The notes under the pieces are model-generated. The model did no database searches. It saw nothing but the letters and a program-made list of their open reading frames with translations, and was not told the DNA's origin. Made by a program: the position numbers and the translations under genes. From Paenibacillus sp. (GTDB taxonomy: Bacteria; Bacillota; Bacilli; Paenibacillales; YIM-B00363): a stretch of DNA of 64,000 nt. Below are positions 9,256 to 17,808 of the stretch, piece after piece. The stretch covers positions 124,001-188,000 of the forward strand of contig NZ_JAPSKE010000008.1 in NCBI RefSeq assembly GCF_031177825.1, in the 5' to 3' direction. Position 1 is the first letter of the stretch; every line of letters begins with the position of its first letter.

Positions 9256-9403
9256 CAACAGGGTGATTGTTGCCTTGCGAGTAGGGAACCGACGTTGGCG
9301 ATTGCGGGGGTTTCATCCTTCTTAAAAGAGAAGAGACGGGATCTCAGCCGTAGCCGCGCAATAAACCATAGCAGGTAATAGAGAACTCCGGCAGGAGAGC
9401 TTT
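9256..9403 (+). ncRNA. structured 5' leader, candidate riboswitch of unknown class
   Basis: Between the promoter and an intrinsic terminator lies ~150 nt with several complementary segments. CCAAC (about 9254) can pair with GTTGG (about 9294). ATTGCG (about 9300) can pair with CGCAAT (about 9357), enclosing a CTTCTTAAAAGAGAAG hairpin. CTCCGGCAGGAG forms a tight hairpin near 9387. This is the usual layout of an aptamer plus attenuator. I could not match it to TPP, SAM, cobalamin, FMN, glycine, lysine, purine, guanidine, ydaO, T-box or GEMM consensus sequences. The stem assignments are by eye. Confidence 0.45.
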
Positions 9404-9472
9404 AAAACCGCTGATTGTGACATATCTGGGGCATTCATGGCCCATGTATGCTCATGATTGTGCGGTTTTTTT
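9404..9472 (+). terminator. attenuator-type terminator in the leader
   Basis: AAAACCGC (9404-9411) pairs with GCGGTTTT (9462-9469), enclosing an inner hairpin (ACATA...TATGT around GGGGCATTCATGGCCC). A T run to 9472 follows. It stands 38 nt before the first gene's start, downstream of the promoter, so it must be conditional for the operon to be expressed. Confidence 0.7.
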
Positions 9473-9510
9473 GCATTCTTTGTTGCCTTACCGACGAGAG
9501 GTGAGAGCGA

Positions 9511-10554
9511 ATGACCGTCGAACGGTCGGAAACCGATGTAACAAGCGTCTTGCAGGCGCTAAATCACATTTCCGGAGGAAGGATGGTGATGGATTGGAAC
9601 GAGGTTACCTCGGGATCGAATCCGTATGTCGTGACGAAAACGTCGAACATTCCGGGCAAGAGCGTCATTGAAATTCCCGGCCTCATCTTCGGCGACAAGC
9701 AGAAGCGGGTATCGCGGATCGGCGTCGGAATGACGCTTACGGAGTCGATGATCGAGTTGGCCTCCGCGCTTCGGTTGGATGTGCTGGTCGTACATCATCC
9801 GGTTGCGGAAGCGGCTAATTCGGGAGGCGTGCCGTTCGCCGATTATTTGCCGTTGTACGGTCTGTCCATTATCGAAATGCACGAGGCGTTTCACGGTTTG
9901 CATCCCGGTCTCACTTTCCTTCACGGGCATCGGAAGTTGAAGACCGACACCTCGTTCGGCGGCATCCCCGGCAATGTGCTTCATAAAGGGGTGGCGTTCG
10001 AGGAGGTTCGGACGGCCGGAGATATTTTGAACCGGATCGGGGAGTGGATGGGCCGGGAGATCGATCGCGATCTGCTGGAGGCCGAACGGGTGATCAGGGG
10101 AGAGACGGCATTGGAAGAAGCGACGATCTCCAATCCGGCAAAGCTGCTGAGCGGGACGCCGGACAGTCCGGTGAAGCATGTGCTTCATTTTTTCCCGCAC
10201 ACCGGCTTTTCCTTGGAGCATCTGGAATCGGCGCTCGCGATGTACCCGGAAACCGACACGATCATCGTCAGCATTAGCCGGGTTCGGGAAGATCACGAGT
10301 TTGTAAAGCTGGCTCGGCTAAGAGGTCTGACATTCATCGTAGGTAACCCCCATTCCGTAGAAATCTGGGAGAATGGGCTGCCGCTGGCCTACGCCTTGGA
10401 GATGCTGCTGCCGAAGACGGAGGTGATCTTGTTGCGGGAGCGCATGACGGCCGTGCCGCTTCGGAACGTCGGTCATGCCAAGATGGTGGAGTATGGCAAG
10501 GCGATAGCGGAGACGCATCTCGTCTCCGGCGTCAGTCGAGCCGTGTACATATAA
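9511..10554 (+). CDS. Nif3/DUF34-like metal-binding protein
   Basis: A 347-aa protein with features of the Nif3-like dinuclear-metal family: LRLDVLVVHHPV contains the conserved HHP metal-site motif, and GNPHSVEIWENGLPLAYALEML resembles the C-terminal half. It is diverged from the housekeeping copy (YqfO) and lacks the inserted PII-like domain signature. The biochemical role of Nif3 proteins is unsettled; some act as hydrolases in catabolic clusters. I start at ATG 9511 after GAGGTGAG; an alternative ATG at 9583 also has GGAGGA upstream. It is the first gene after the leader terminator. Confidence 0.7.
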   Translation: MTVERSETDVTSVLQALNHISGGRMVMDWNEVTSGSNPYVVTKTSNIPGKSVIEIPGLIFGDKQKRVSRIGVGMTLTESMIELASALRLDVLVVHHPVAEAANSGGVPFADYLPLYGLSIIEMHEAFHGLHPGLTFLHGHRKLKTDTSFGGIPGNVLHKGVAFEEVRTAGDILNRIGEWMGREIDRDLLEAERVIRGETALEEATISNPAKLLSGTPDSPVKHVLHFFPHTGFSLEHLESALAMYPETDTIIVSISRVREDHEFVKLARLRGLTFIVGNPHSVEIWENGLPLAYALEMLLPKTEVILLRERMTAVPLRNVGHAKMVEYGKAIAETHLVSGVSRAVYI

Positions 10555-10578
10555 ACAAATATTGGGAGGAAGAGAACC

Positions 10579-11661
10579 ATGGGGAAGAGAATTCGAACCG
10601 CAATCGCTATCCTGTCGGCAACGCTGCTTGTATTGACCGCCTGTGCGAGTACGGAGCCGACGACGAGCTCAAGTCAACCGCCCGCGGCCGAACCGGCCGA
10701 AGCGCCCGCGGAAACGCCCGCAGAAGAGCCGACGGCGGAGGCGCCGAAGGAGCCGGTGACCGTACGCTTCTCGGAGGTCATCCGCTCCATCTTCTACGCG
10801 CCGCACTATGCGGCGATGTCGCAGGGCTTCTTCGAGGAAGAAGGCATCGTCGTCGACATGAATACGGCGCAAGGCTCGGATAAAGGGGCTGCCGCGCTTA
10901 TTGCGGGCATCGCGGATATTTCGCTCGTCGGTCCGGAGACGGCAATCTATATCTATAACCAAAAGGGCGATAAGACGCTGAAAATTTTCCATCAGCTGAC
11001 GATGAAGGACGGTTCCTTCTTGCTCTCTCGCGAAAAGCAGGATTCCTTCGAGTGGAGCGATCTGGAAGGGAAATCGGTCTTGGGCTGGCGCCCGGGAAGC
11101 GCGCCGCAGATGGTCATGAATTCGAAGCTGATCCAGGAGAGCGTCGCCGCCGAAGTCATTACGAACGTGGCTTCCCCGGCGATGGCGGGAGCCTTCGCCA
11201 GCGGCCAAGGCGATTACATCCAGCTGTTCGAGCCGGTCGCCTCCACGTTGGAGAAGGAAGGAAAAGCGTACTACGTCGCCTCTATGGGTGAGTCGTTCGG
11301 TGCCTTCCCGGAGACGTCCTACGTGGCGACGTCCGATTATATCAAAGACAATCCCGAGGTCGTTCAAGGCTTCGTCAATGCGGTGGCGAAAGGCGCGGCT
11401 TGGCTGAAAACGGCTTCCAAGGAAGACATCTCCGCGGCGCTGATGCCATTCTTCGAAGGGACGCCCGAGGATTTGATCCTCCAATCCGTCGAACGGTACA
11501 TGGCCCAGGACACTTGGCCGGCGAAGCCGGAGCTGACGCCGGAAGCGTTCGAGACGCTCCAGAGCGTCCTAATCGAGAACGGCGTTCTGAAGCCGGAGGA
11601 AAAAATTGCGGACATGGGCGAAGTCGTCGACATGACGTTCGTAAACGCTATGAAGGAGTGA
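10579..11661 (+). CDS. ABC transporter substrate-binding lipoprotein (NMT1/SsuA type)
   Basis: A 360-aa periplasmic-type binding protein tethered as a lipoprotein: the signal peptide ends with lipobox LTAC (Cys at residue 22). A low-complexity Pro/Ala/Glu linker follows, then an NMT1/SsuA fold (VTVRFSEVIRSIFYAPHYAAMSQGFFEEEGI). This family binds small organic anions or pyrimidine-like compounds such as sulfonates, nitrate, taurine or formyl-aminopyrimidines. The exact ligand is not predictable. Four nt separate it from the ATPase gene, so it is part of an importer operon. Confidence 0.9.
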   Translation: MGKRIRTAIAILSATLLVLTACASTEPTTSSSQPPAAEPAEAPAETPAEEPTAEAPKEPVTVRFSEVIRSIFYAPHYAAMSQGFFEEEGIVVDMNTAQGSDKGAAALIAGIADISLVGPETAIYIYNQKGDKTLKIFHQLTMKDGSFLLSREKQDSFEWSDLEGKSVLGWRPGSAPQMVMNSKLIQESVAAEVITNVASPAMAGAFASGQGDYIQLFEPVASTLEKEGKAYYVASMGESFGAFPETSYVATSDYIKDNPEVVQGFVNAVAKGAAWLKTASKEDISAALMPFFEGTPEDLILQSVERYMAQDTWPAKPELTPEAFETLQSVLIENGVLKPEEKIADMGEVVDMTFVNAMKE

Positions 11662-11665
11662 TTCG

Positions 11666-12445
11666 ATGGCGCAAATCGAGCTGCGGGACATCAGTTTACA
11701 ATATTTCACGACGAAGCAGGAGACGGAAGCGCTGCGGGATATTCAATTGTACGTCGAAGCCGGGGAATTCATTAGCATCGTGGGACCGAGCGGCTGCGGG
11801 AAAAGCACGCTGCTCTCCCTCGTCTCCGGCATGATCCGGCCGACGAAGGGGAAGGTGCTGATCGACGGGGCGGAGGTATCCGGCGTATCGCCGAAGGTCG
11901 GTTACATGCTGCAGCACGACCATCTGTTCGAGTGGCGAGACGTGTTGAGCAACTTGCTCGTCGGAGCGGAGGTACGTCGGATGGACCTTAAGAAGGCCGA
12001 ACGGAAGGCGCTTGAGCTGCTCAATCGGTATGGGCTCGGCGGCTTCGCCCGCCACAATCCCGCCCAGCTGTCGGGCGGAATGCGCCAGCGGGTCGCGCTC
12101 ATCCGCACCCTCGTGACGGAGCCGGACATCCTGCTGCTCGACGAACCGTTCTCGGCGTTGGATTATCAAACCCGCCTGACGCTGTCCGATGAAATCTTCA
12201 ACATTATCAAAGATCAGGGAAAGACGGCCGTGCTCGTCACTCACGATATTTCGGAAGCGATCGGGATGGGGGATCGCGTGATGGTCATGTCGAAGCGCCC
12301 AAGTACGATATCTTCGATTTATTCGATCCGGTTCGACGAGGGCGAAGACCTGCCACCTTGGCGGAAACGGAGCGCGGCCCGGTACAACCAATATTTCAAC
12401 GATATATGGAGGGAGCTGGAGGGTCATGTCGTCTCTGCCGGTTAG
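11666..12445 (+). CDS. ABC transporter ATP-binding protein (SsuB/TauB type)
   Basis: A 259-aa nucleotide-binding subunit. Walker A is GPSGCGKST (about residue 39), Q-loop MLQHD, ABC signature LSGGMRQR, Walker B ILLLDEPFSALD, and switch His in VTHDISEA. It energises uptake of the ligand captured by the upstream lipoprotein. Its ribosome binding site AAGGAG overlaps the upstream stop, and its 3' end overlaps the permease start by 20 nt, indicating tight coupling. Confidence 0.93.
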   Translation: MAQIELRDISLQYFTTKQETEALRDIQLYVEAGEFISIVGPSGCGKSTLLSLVSGMIRPTKGKVLIDGAEVSGVSPKVGYMLQHDHLFEWRDVLSNLLVGAEVRRMDLKKAERKALELLNRYGLGGFARHNPAQLSGGMRQRVALIRTLVTEPDILLLDEPFSALDYQTRLTLSDEIFNIIKDQGKTAVLVTHDISEAIGMGDRVMVMSKRPSTISSIYSIRFDEGEDLPPWRKRSAARYNQYFNDIWRELEGHVVSAG

Positions 12446-13283
12446 CGAGCCGAACGTTACCGCCGAAGCCGTCCGGAAGCCGTCCGCATCGCCGCAATAT
12501 GAAGCGTATCTCCGAACGCAGAAGCGCAATCAAAGGGCGATCCGTCTCGCTCGATTGGCCGTATTCGCCGTACTGTTGGCGTTATGGGAGCTGGCTGCGG
12601 AGCGGCGTTGGGTCGATCCGATGCTGACGAGTCAGCCGACGAGACTAATGAGTTCGTTCCAGGAGTTAGCGTTCGAGGGCTCGCTGTTCCATCATACATG
12701 GGTGACGAGCCTGGAGACGTTGATCGGCATCGCCGTTTCGATGGTTCTCGGGTTGGCGATCGCGGTCGTCTTTTGGTGGTCGACATTCGCTTCCAAAGTT
12801 TTGGAGCCGTACGTCGTCGTGCTGAACGCGCTCCCGAAGGTCGCCCTCGGCCCGATCTTTTATATCTGGCTTGGCGATCGGTTTTCCGTATACGGCATGG
12901 CGATCGCGATTTCCATCATCGTCACGATCATGATGATCGAAAGCGGCTTTAAGGAGATCAGCCGAACGAAGCTGAAGCTGATGGAGTCGCTCGGCGCGAG
13001 TCGATACCAGATGCTGCGGATGGTTTTGCTGCCCGCAAGCGTGCCGAACGTGATTGCGACGCTGAAAGTGAATGTCGGTCTTACGCTGGTCGGGGTCGTG
13101 ATGGGCGAATTTCTGTCGTCGAAGGCGGGGCTCGGGTATTTGATCATCTACGGCGGCCAGGTGTTCCAGATGGACCTCGTAATGGTCAGCATTATGATGC
13201 TCGCGCTGCTGTCCGTGCTGCTGTACGGCATCGTAACGGTCGCGGGACATTACGCTCTCAAGAAAAATCATTTCGAAACCTAA
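12426..13283 (+). CDS. ABC transporter permease (SsuC type)
   Basis: A 285-aa integral membrane subunit with about six helices. The cytoplasmic coupling loop has the EAA-like motif ESLGASRYQMLRMVLLPASVPNVIATLKVNVGLT, typical of SsuC/TauC permeases. It completes the importer encoded with the two preceding genes. The ATG at 12426 lies inside the ATPase gene (20-nt overlap) behind GGAGGG. Confidence 0.92.
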   Translation: MSSLPVSEPNVTAEAVRKPSASPQYEAYLRTQKRNQRAIRLARLAVFAVLLALWELAAERRWVDPMLTSQPTRLMSSFQELAFEGSLFHHTWVTSLETLIGIAVSMVLGLAIAVVFWWSTFASKVLEPYVVVLNALPKVALGPIFYIWLGDRFSVYGMAIAISIIVTIMMIESGFKEISRTKLKLMESLGASRYQMLRMVLLPASVPNVIATLKVNVGLTLVGVVMGEFLSSKAGLGYLIIYGGQVFQMDLVMVSIMMLALLSVLLYGIVTVAGHYALKKNHFET

Positions 13284-13320
13284 GGCGTCATCGTTCTTTG
13301 GACGAAAGGAGTTATGCGAC

Positions 13321-14067
13321 ATGACGACGGCGTATCGGTTGACGGAAATGACTTGGCTAGAGGTGAAAGAGGCATTGCGAACGGTTCGAATCGCGGTCAT
13401 CCCGCTCGGCGCTCATGAGCAGCACGGCCCTCACATGAACGAGAGCTGCGATGCGGTGTTGGCGGAGGAGATGGCGGTACGGCTCGCTGCGAAGCTGTTT
13501 CCGGTCGCGATCGTCACGCCTACGATCAATATGGGAGTCTCGCCCCATCACCTTCATTTTCCCGGAACGATCTCGCTCCAGCCGTCTACGCTGATCGCCG
13601 TGCTCCGGGACATGGTACATTCGCTGAAGCGGCACGGCATTGGAAACGTGCTCGTGCTGAATGCGCACGGCGGCAATCAAAACACGCTCGCGGTCGCAGC
13701 CGAGACGATTACGCAAGAACTTGGCGTACGCTTCTACTACGCAAAGACGACAGCCTCCGCCAAAGACGTGATGGATCGCACGCTTTCTTCGAAGCTGTAC
13801 GGACACAGCTGCGAGCGGGAAGTGTCCGAAGCGCTCTACTTGGCGCCACGCCTCGTGCGGGAAGATCGCTTGGAGAAGGGCGACATCCAAGAAGGACGCT
13901 GGCGCAAGCTGCGCCCGGGCAGTCCGCTGCAAGGCTTCTATTATTACGAAGAGATGACCCTCAACGGGTGCATCGGAGACGCCACCCAAGCGAGTCGCGC
14001 CATCGGCGAGGAAATCGTCGAAACCGCGTTGGTTCGGTTGGCCGAGGCGGTACGGGAAGTGTTGTAG
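13321..14067 (+). CDS. creatininase-family amidohydrolase
   Basis: A 248-aa member of the creatininase superfamily, whose metal-dependent enzymes open cyclic amides (creatinine, FAPy deformylase ArfB, mycofactocin MftE). The metal-site motifs are intact: IPLGAHEQHGPHMNESCDA, VLNAHGGN and the Glu in HSCEREVSEA. The substrate cannot be told from motifs. It sits 37 nt after the importer permease with its own AAAGGAG and 2 nt before the next transporter gene. That placement suggests it acts on the imported compound. Confidence 0.88.
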   Translation: MTTAYRLTEMTWLEVKEALRTVRIAVIPLGAHEQHGPHMNESCDAVLAEEMAVRLAAKLFPVAIVTPTINMGVSPHHLHFPGTISLQPSTLIAVLRDMVHSLKRHGIGNVLVLNAHGGNQNTLAVAAETITQELGVRFYYAKTTASAKDVMDRTLSSKLYGHSCEREVSEALYLAPRLVREDRLEKGDIQEGRWRKLRPGSPLQGFYYYEEMTLNGCIGDATQASRAIGEEIVETALVRLAEAVREVL

Positions 14068-14069
14068 CT

Positions 14070-15455
14070 ATGAAGTCGGCGCTGTTCCTCGCCGCGATCG
14101 CCGCTTATCTGTGCCGAACCTTGTTTCCGCGGCTGCCCCTCGATGGGGTCGTCTCCGCAATATGCGCACTTATCGTCGTCGTCGTCGTCTTCTCCATCAA
14201 GCCGTCCGTTCGGATCCTCGGCGGGTCGTTCTTAGCGATCGGTTGCGCGTTGCTCGCGGCGCACGGCGCTTCTTGGGACAGCTATCTGCTATCGTTCGGA
14301 AGCATGTTGGACATCTTAAGCCTATTCGCGCTCATGCCGTTCGTCGCGATTCCGATTCAGCTCGGACGATACGCCGACCGGGTGCGGACGATCATTCGAA
14401 GCCGCGTTCGTCATTCCGGCGCGCTGTATGCGATCACGTCCGCGATGTCGTACTCGTTCAGCTCGTTCATGAGCGTGGCGGCGTTGCCGATGGTGTATCA
14501 CACGATTCGTTCCTCCGTCGATCTGTATCCCATCGCGTATAAGGATCGATTTCTCAGTCGGGCCGTGACCCATGGCTTCGCCATGCCGCTCGTCTGGACG
14601 CCGGTAACCCCGATGGTGGGTTTGGTCGTCGAGATGACGGGGGCAAGGTGGTCCGCCTTATTGCCGATCGTCATTCCTTTAAGCGTCCTAGGGCTCGTGT
14701 TGGACGGGGTGACGGGGCTTTGGCTCTCGAACCGCAGAAGACGGCAAATCGGACGGGAGGTCTTGCAAAAAATGGCGGCCGCCCGCGAAAGCGGAGCGGA
14801 AGGCGACACCGAAAAGACGAGAGGGAAGCACCCGGTTCAAGTTCTTATCGTCATCTTCGCGTTCAATCTGGTCATATCCACCTTAGAACGCTATACCGAC
14901 TTGAGCTTTCTCGTGCTCGTGACGCTTGCCGTTATCCCGTTCGCGTTCGCATGGGCGGCACTCATCGGGAAGGCGCGCGAGTTCGCGGCTCGCGGAAGAG
15001 AAGCGTTGCCGGATCAGCTCATGAAGATGAAGGATCAGTTTTTCGTCTTCTTAAGCGCCGGGTTCATGATTGCGGCTCTCCAAGCGACGGGAGCCGATCG
15101 CGTCGTCAGCCTTCGGCTGAACGAATTCAAGGACCTCGTCGGACCGGAGCTGTTTCTTTGTTTGATTCCGTTGCTGCCTTTCGTCCTGGCGTTCGTCGGC
15201 ATACATCCGGCGGTCGCGTTGGCGGTTGCGGCGGGCTCGCTCCGACCGGATACGCTCGGCATTCCCGTCGAGCCGATCGCCGTGGCGATGCTGCTCGGAG
15301 CAGCCGGATCGTTCCTCGTAGGGCCATACAACGCTACGATCGCCATTATGTCGAGCCTGGTCGATCGCAGCACGTACCGAGTATCGAACTGGAATCTTCC
15401 GTTCGCTTCGGTCTTTCTGCTCTTAAGCATGATCGCTTTATACCTCATTCAATAA
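14070..15455 (+). CDS. multi-pass membrane transporter, family uncertain
   Basis: A 461-aa hydrophobic protein with ~10-12 predicted helices. Two halves each end in a Ser/Gly/Pro-rich re-entrant-like stretch: SAMSYSFSSFMSVAALP, and GAAGSFLVGPYNATIAIMSS near the C-terminus. This resembles ion-transporter (IT) superfamily carriers or DUF401-type proteins. I cannot name a substrate. The ATG at 14070 is 2 nt after the creatininase stop; a longer in-frame reading upstream only overlaps that gene. Co-transcription suggests it moves the same substrate or a pathway product. Confidence 0.65.
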   Translation: MKSALFLAAIAAYLCRTLFPRLPLDGVVSAICALIVVVVVFSIKPSVRILGGSFLAIGCALLAAHGASWDSYLLSFGSMLDILSLFALMPFVAIPIQLGRYADRVRTIIRSRVRHSGALYAITSAMSYSFSSFMSVAALPMVYHTIRSSVDLYPIAYKDRFLSRAVTHGFAMPLVWTPVTPMVGLVVEMTGARWSALLPIVIPLSVLGLVLDGVTGLWLSNRRRRQIGREVLQKMAAARESGAEGDTEKTRGKHPVQVLIVIFAFNLVISTLERYTDLSFLVLVTLAVIPFAFAWAALIGKAREFAARGREALPDQLMKMKDQFFVFLSAGFMIAALQATGADRVVSLRLNEFKDLVGPELFLCLIPLLPFVLAFVGIHPAVALAVAAGSLRPDTLGIPVEPIAVAMLLGAAGSFLVGPYNATIAIMSSLVDRSTYRVSNWNLPFASVFLLLSMIALYLIQ

Positions 15456-15456
15456 A

Positions 15457-15473
15457 TGGTATACAATATACCA
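15457..15473. promoter_or_regulatory. putative GntR operator 1 (before the diiron oxidase gene)
   Basis: TGGTATACAATATACCA is a 7-3-7 inverted repeat, beginning 2 nt after the transporter stop. It is followed by AATTTCAATATTCTTAA, nearly the same as the sequence after operator 3. The shared core TATACCAAAT also occurs at the GntR gene start. It marks an internal promoter region for the 15.5-18.3 kb genes. Confidence 0.65.
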
Positions 15474-15526
15474 AATTTCAATATTCTTAATTAATCGATT
15501 CCATTTTCGAGAGGAGCGTATTCCCG

Positions 15527-16237
15527 ATGACACTTATCGCAACGAAGCCGCAATTCATGAACAAAGAGGAATTTCGCCGCGCACTGGAGCAAGCCATCGA
15601 AGGAAATGCCGTAGCGAAGGCGCCTTTCACGACGATGTGGGCGAACGGAGAGCTGCAGAAGGAACATTTCGCCCGGTGGGTTGAGCAGCATTACGCGTAT
15701 GTCGGTCCCTTCGCGGAATATTTGGCTTACATCTACGCGAATTGCCCTCATGAGGACGCCAGAGACTTCTTGCTTCAAAACATGTGGGAGGAGGAGCTCG
15801 GCGGCGATCGTCACACGGATCTGCTCATCCGCTTCGGCGAAGCGTGCGGGACGACGCGGGAGCGCATCGTCGGTATGAAGGATCTGCTCCCGGAGACGAT
15901 CGGTCTCCAATCATGGTGTTACCGAATGGCATTTAAAGAAAATTACTTGTACGCGACAGCCGCGCTCGTCGTCGGATTGGAGTCGCAGGTGCCTGCGATC
16001 TACCGCCGTCAGACGCCGACGCTGCGCGAAAAATACGGCTTTACGGACGAGGAAGTGGAATTTTTCGATCTCCATATCGTCTCCGATGAAATTCACGGCG
16101 AACGAGGGTATCAGATCGTGCTTGAATATGCGAAGACGGCCGAAGAGCAGCAGCGCTGCATCCAGATCGTCGAAGAAGCGACCAAGATGCGGAGAATGTA
16201 CATCGCGGCGATTTCCCGGGAATTCGTCGGCAAATAA
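15527..16237 (+). CDS. heme-oxygenase-like diiron oxidase (HDO/TenA-PqqC fold)
   Basis: A 236-aa all-helical protein. Six putative metal ligands are present with the spacing I recall for Chlamydia CADD (Glu81/His88/Glu142/His174/Asp178/His181): here Glu89, His96, Glu152, His183, Asp187 and His190. This points to a non-heme diiron oxidase of the HDO superfamily (CADD, UndA, BesC, SznF) rather than a thiaminase TenA or cofactor-free PqqC. HDO enzymes oxidatively cleave or N-oxygenate small acids and amines using O2 and electrons. Two [2Fe-2S] ferredoxins nearby could supply these. Substrate unknown. Confidence 0.82.
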   Translation: MTLIATKPQFMNKEEFRRALEQAIEGNAVAKAPFTTMWANGELQKEHFARWVEQHYAYVGPFAEYLAYIYANCPHEDARDFLLQNMWEEELGGDRHTDLLIRFGEACGTTRERIVGMKDLLPETIGLQSWCYRMAFKENYLYATAALVVGLESQVPAIYRRQTPTLREKYGFTDEEVEFFDLHIVSDEIHGERGYQIVLEYAKTAEEQQRCIQIVEEATKMRRMYIAAISREFVGK

Positions 16238-16275
16238 GCCCGGAACTTTGAATGGCGAAAGGAGGACCAACCGAG

Positions 16276-17763
16276 ATGAAGGTCGATACGTCCGTGCGCA
16301 CGTACAAAAACCTCATTAATGGAGAGTGGGTCGCCTCGGCCGGCGGTCTCGCCTTCGACAGCGTCAATCCGGCGGACGTCTCCGACGTGGTCGGCCGATT
16401 CCAAGCTTCGATCGCGGAGGACGCGGTCGCCGCGATCGAAGCGGCCGAGAACGCGTTCGAGTCGTGGAAGGCGGTCGCCCCGAGCAAGCGCGCCGAGATG
16501 ATGAACAGGGCGGCGGACTTGCTGGAGGCGAATCTTGAAGCGTATGCGGCGGAGTTGACGAGAGAAGAGGGGAAGCCGCTTGCGAGCAGCCGGATGGAGG
16601 TGAAGCGCTCGGCGCAGACGCTGCGGTATTACGCTTACGAAGGGCTGAATGTGTCCGGCGATACGCTGCCTTCGGACGATCCGACGACGTTCGTCTATAC
16701 GAAGAAAGAGCCGTTGGGCGTCGTGACGGTCATTACGCCATGGAATTTCCCGATCTCGATTCCTGCGCGGAAAATCGCCCCGGCGCTCGTCACCGGCAAC
16801 ACGGTCGTCTTTAAGCCCGCGTCGGATACGCCGCTGATCGCGTTCCGGCTCGTCGAAGCGCTGCAGGAAGCCGGACTTCCGCCAGGCGTGCTGAACTTCG
16901 TCACCGGCCCGGCTTCGAAGACGGGCGCGCCGCTCGTCGCGCATCCGGCGGTGAAGGCGGTCACATTCACGGGATCGACGTCCGCCGGCGAAGCCATTCA
17001 TCGATCGGTGCGGCTATCCACGCGCGTCCAGCTCGAGCTCGGCGGCAAAAATCCGCTCGTCGTGCTGGAGGATGCCGACCTCGAATACGCCGCGGAGCTC
17101 GCCGTCAAGGGCGGCTTCGAATTGACGGGCCAGGCGTGCACGGGCACGAGCCGCGTCATCGTCTTGGACGCGGTGCACGACGCGTTCGTCGAGAAGCTGG
17201 TCGCGAAGGCGAGAACGTTGAAGATCGGCAACGGGCTGACGACCGGTACCGAGGTAGGACCGCTGGCGAACGCGAATCAGCTCGATACCGTGCTGAGCTA
17301 CGTAGCGTTCGGCGAGGAAGAGGGAGCCAAGCTTGTCTGCGGCGGCGAACGGCTGACCGAAGGGGAATACGCATTCGGCTATTACGTAACGCCGGCCGTG
17401 TTTACCGGCGTGAAGCCGGCGATGCGCATCGCCCGGGAGGAGATTTTCGGACCGGTCATCGCGGTCATCCGGGCGAACGGTTTCGAAGACGCGGTCCGGA
17501 TCGCCAATGACGTCGAATACGGTCTGTCCGCTTCGATCTGCACGACGGACGAAGCGCGGATGCGGTATTTCGTCGAACACAGTCAATCCGGAATGGTGAA
17601 AATCAACCGCCCTACGACGGGCAACGCTTATAACGCCCCGTTCGGCGGCATAAAGATGTCCAGCACCGCTACCTTCCGCGAGTCGGGCCGCGCGGCGCTT
17701 GATTTTTTTACGCAGGTAAAGACGGTATACCACGGCGCAATGCCGGTCGCGGCACGCCGCTGA
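16276..17763 (+). CDS. NAD(P)-dependent aldehyde dehydrogenase
   Basis: A 495-aa ALDH-superfamily enzyme, full length. The motifs are WNFPISIPARKIAPALVTGN, the Rossmann FTGSTSAGE, catalytic Glu in LELGGKNP and catalytic Cys in GQACTGTSRV. The overall look is closest to alpha-ketoglutarate-semialdehyde or succinate-semialdehyde dehydrogenases. In this operon it would oxidise an aldehyde released by the neighbouring diiron oxidase; that link is inference. ATG 16276 is chosen because AAAGGAGGA lies just upstream; an ATG at 16252 would place that ribosome binding site inside the gene. Confidence 0.92.
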   Translation: MKVDTSVRTYKNLINGEWVASAGGLAFDSVNPADVSDVVGRFQASIAEDAVAAIEAAENAFESWKAVAPSKRAEMMNRAADLLEANLEAYAAELTREEGKPLASSRMEVKRSAQTLRYYAYEGLNVSGDTLPSDDPTTFVYTKKEPLGVVTVITPWNFPISIPARKIAPALVTGNTVVFKPASDTPLIAFRLVEALQEAGLPPGVLNFVTGPASKTGAPLVAHPAVKAVTFTGSTSAGEAIHRSVRLSTRVQLELGGKNPLVVLEDADLEYAAELAVKGGFELTGQACTGTSRVIVLDAVHDAFVEKLVAKARTLKIGNGLTTGTEVGPLANANQLDTVLSYVAFGEEEGAKLVCGGERLTEGEYAFGYYVTPAVFTGVKPAMRIAREEIFGPVIAVIRANGFEDAVRIANDVEYGLSASICTTDEARMRYFVEHSQSGMVKINRPTTGNAYNAPFGGIKMSSTATFRESGRAALDFFTQVKTVYHGAMPVAARR

Positions 17764-17808
17764 CAGCATTCCGTTCGTCGGCGGCAAGCAAGGTAGGAGG
17801 GGGAACGA

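Noticed and set aside
9256..9403. Identification of the leader as a TPP, cobalamin, guanidine-I or T-box element
   Set aside because: Short resemblances (GTAGGGAA as in TPP; CCCCCGCAAT on the opposite strand as in cobalamin) are not accompanied by the other conserved blocks in order and on the coding strand.
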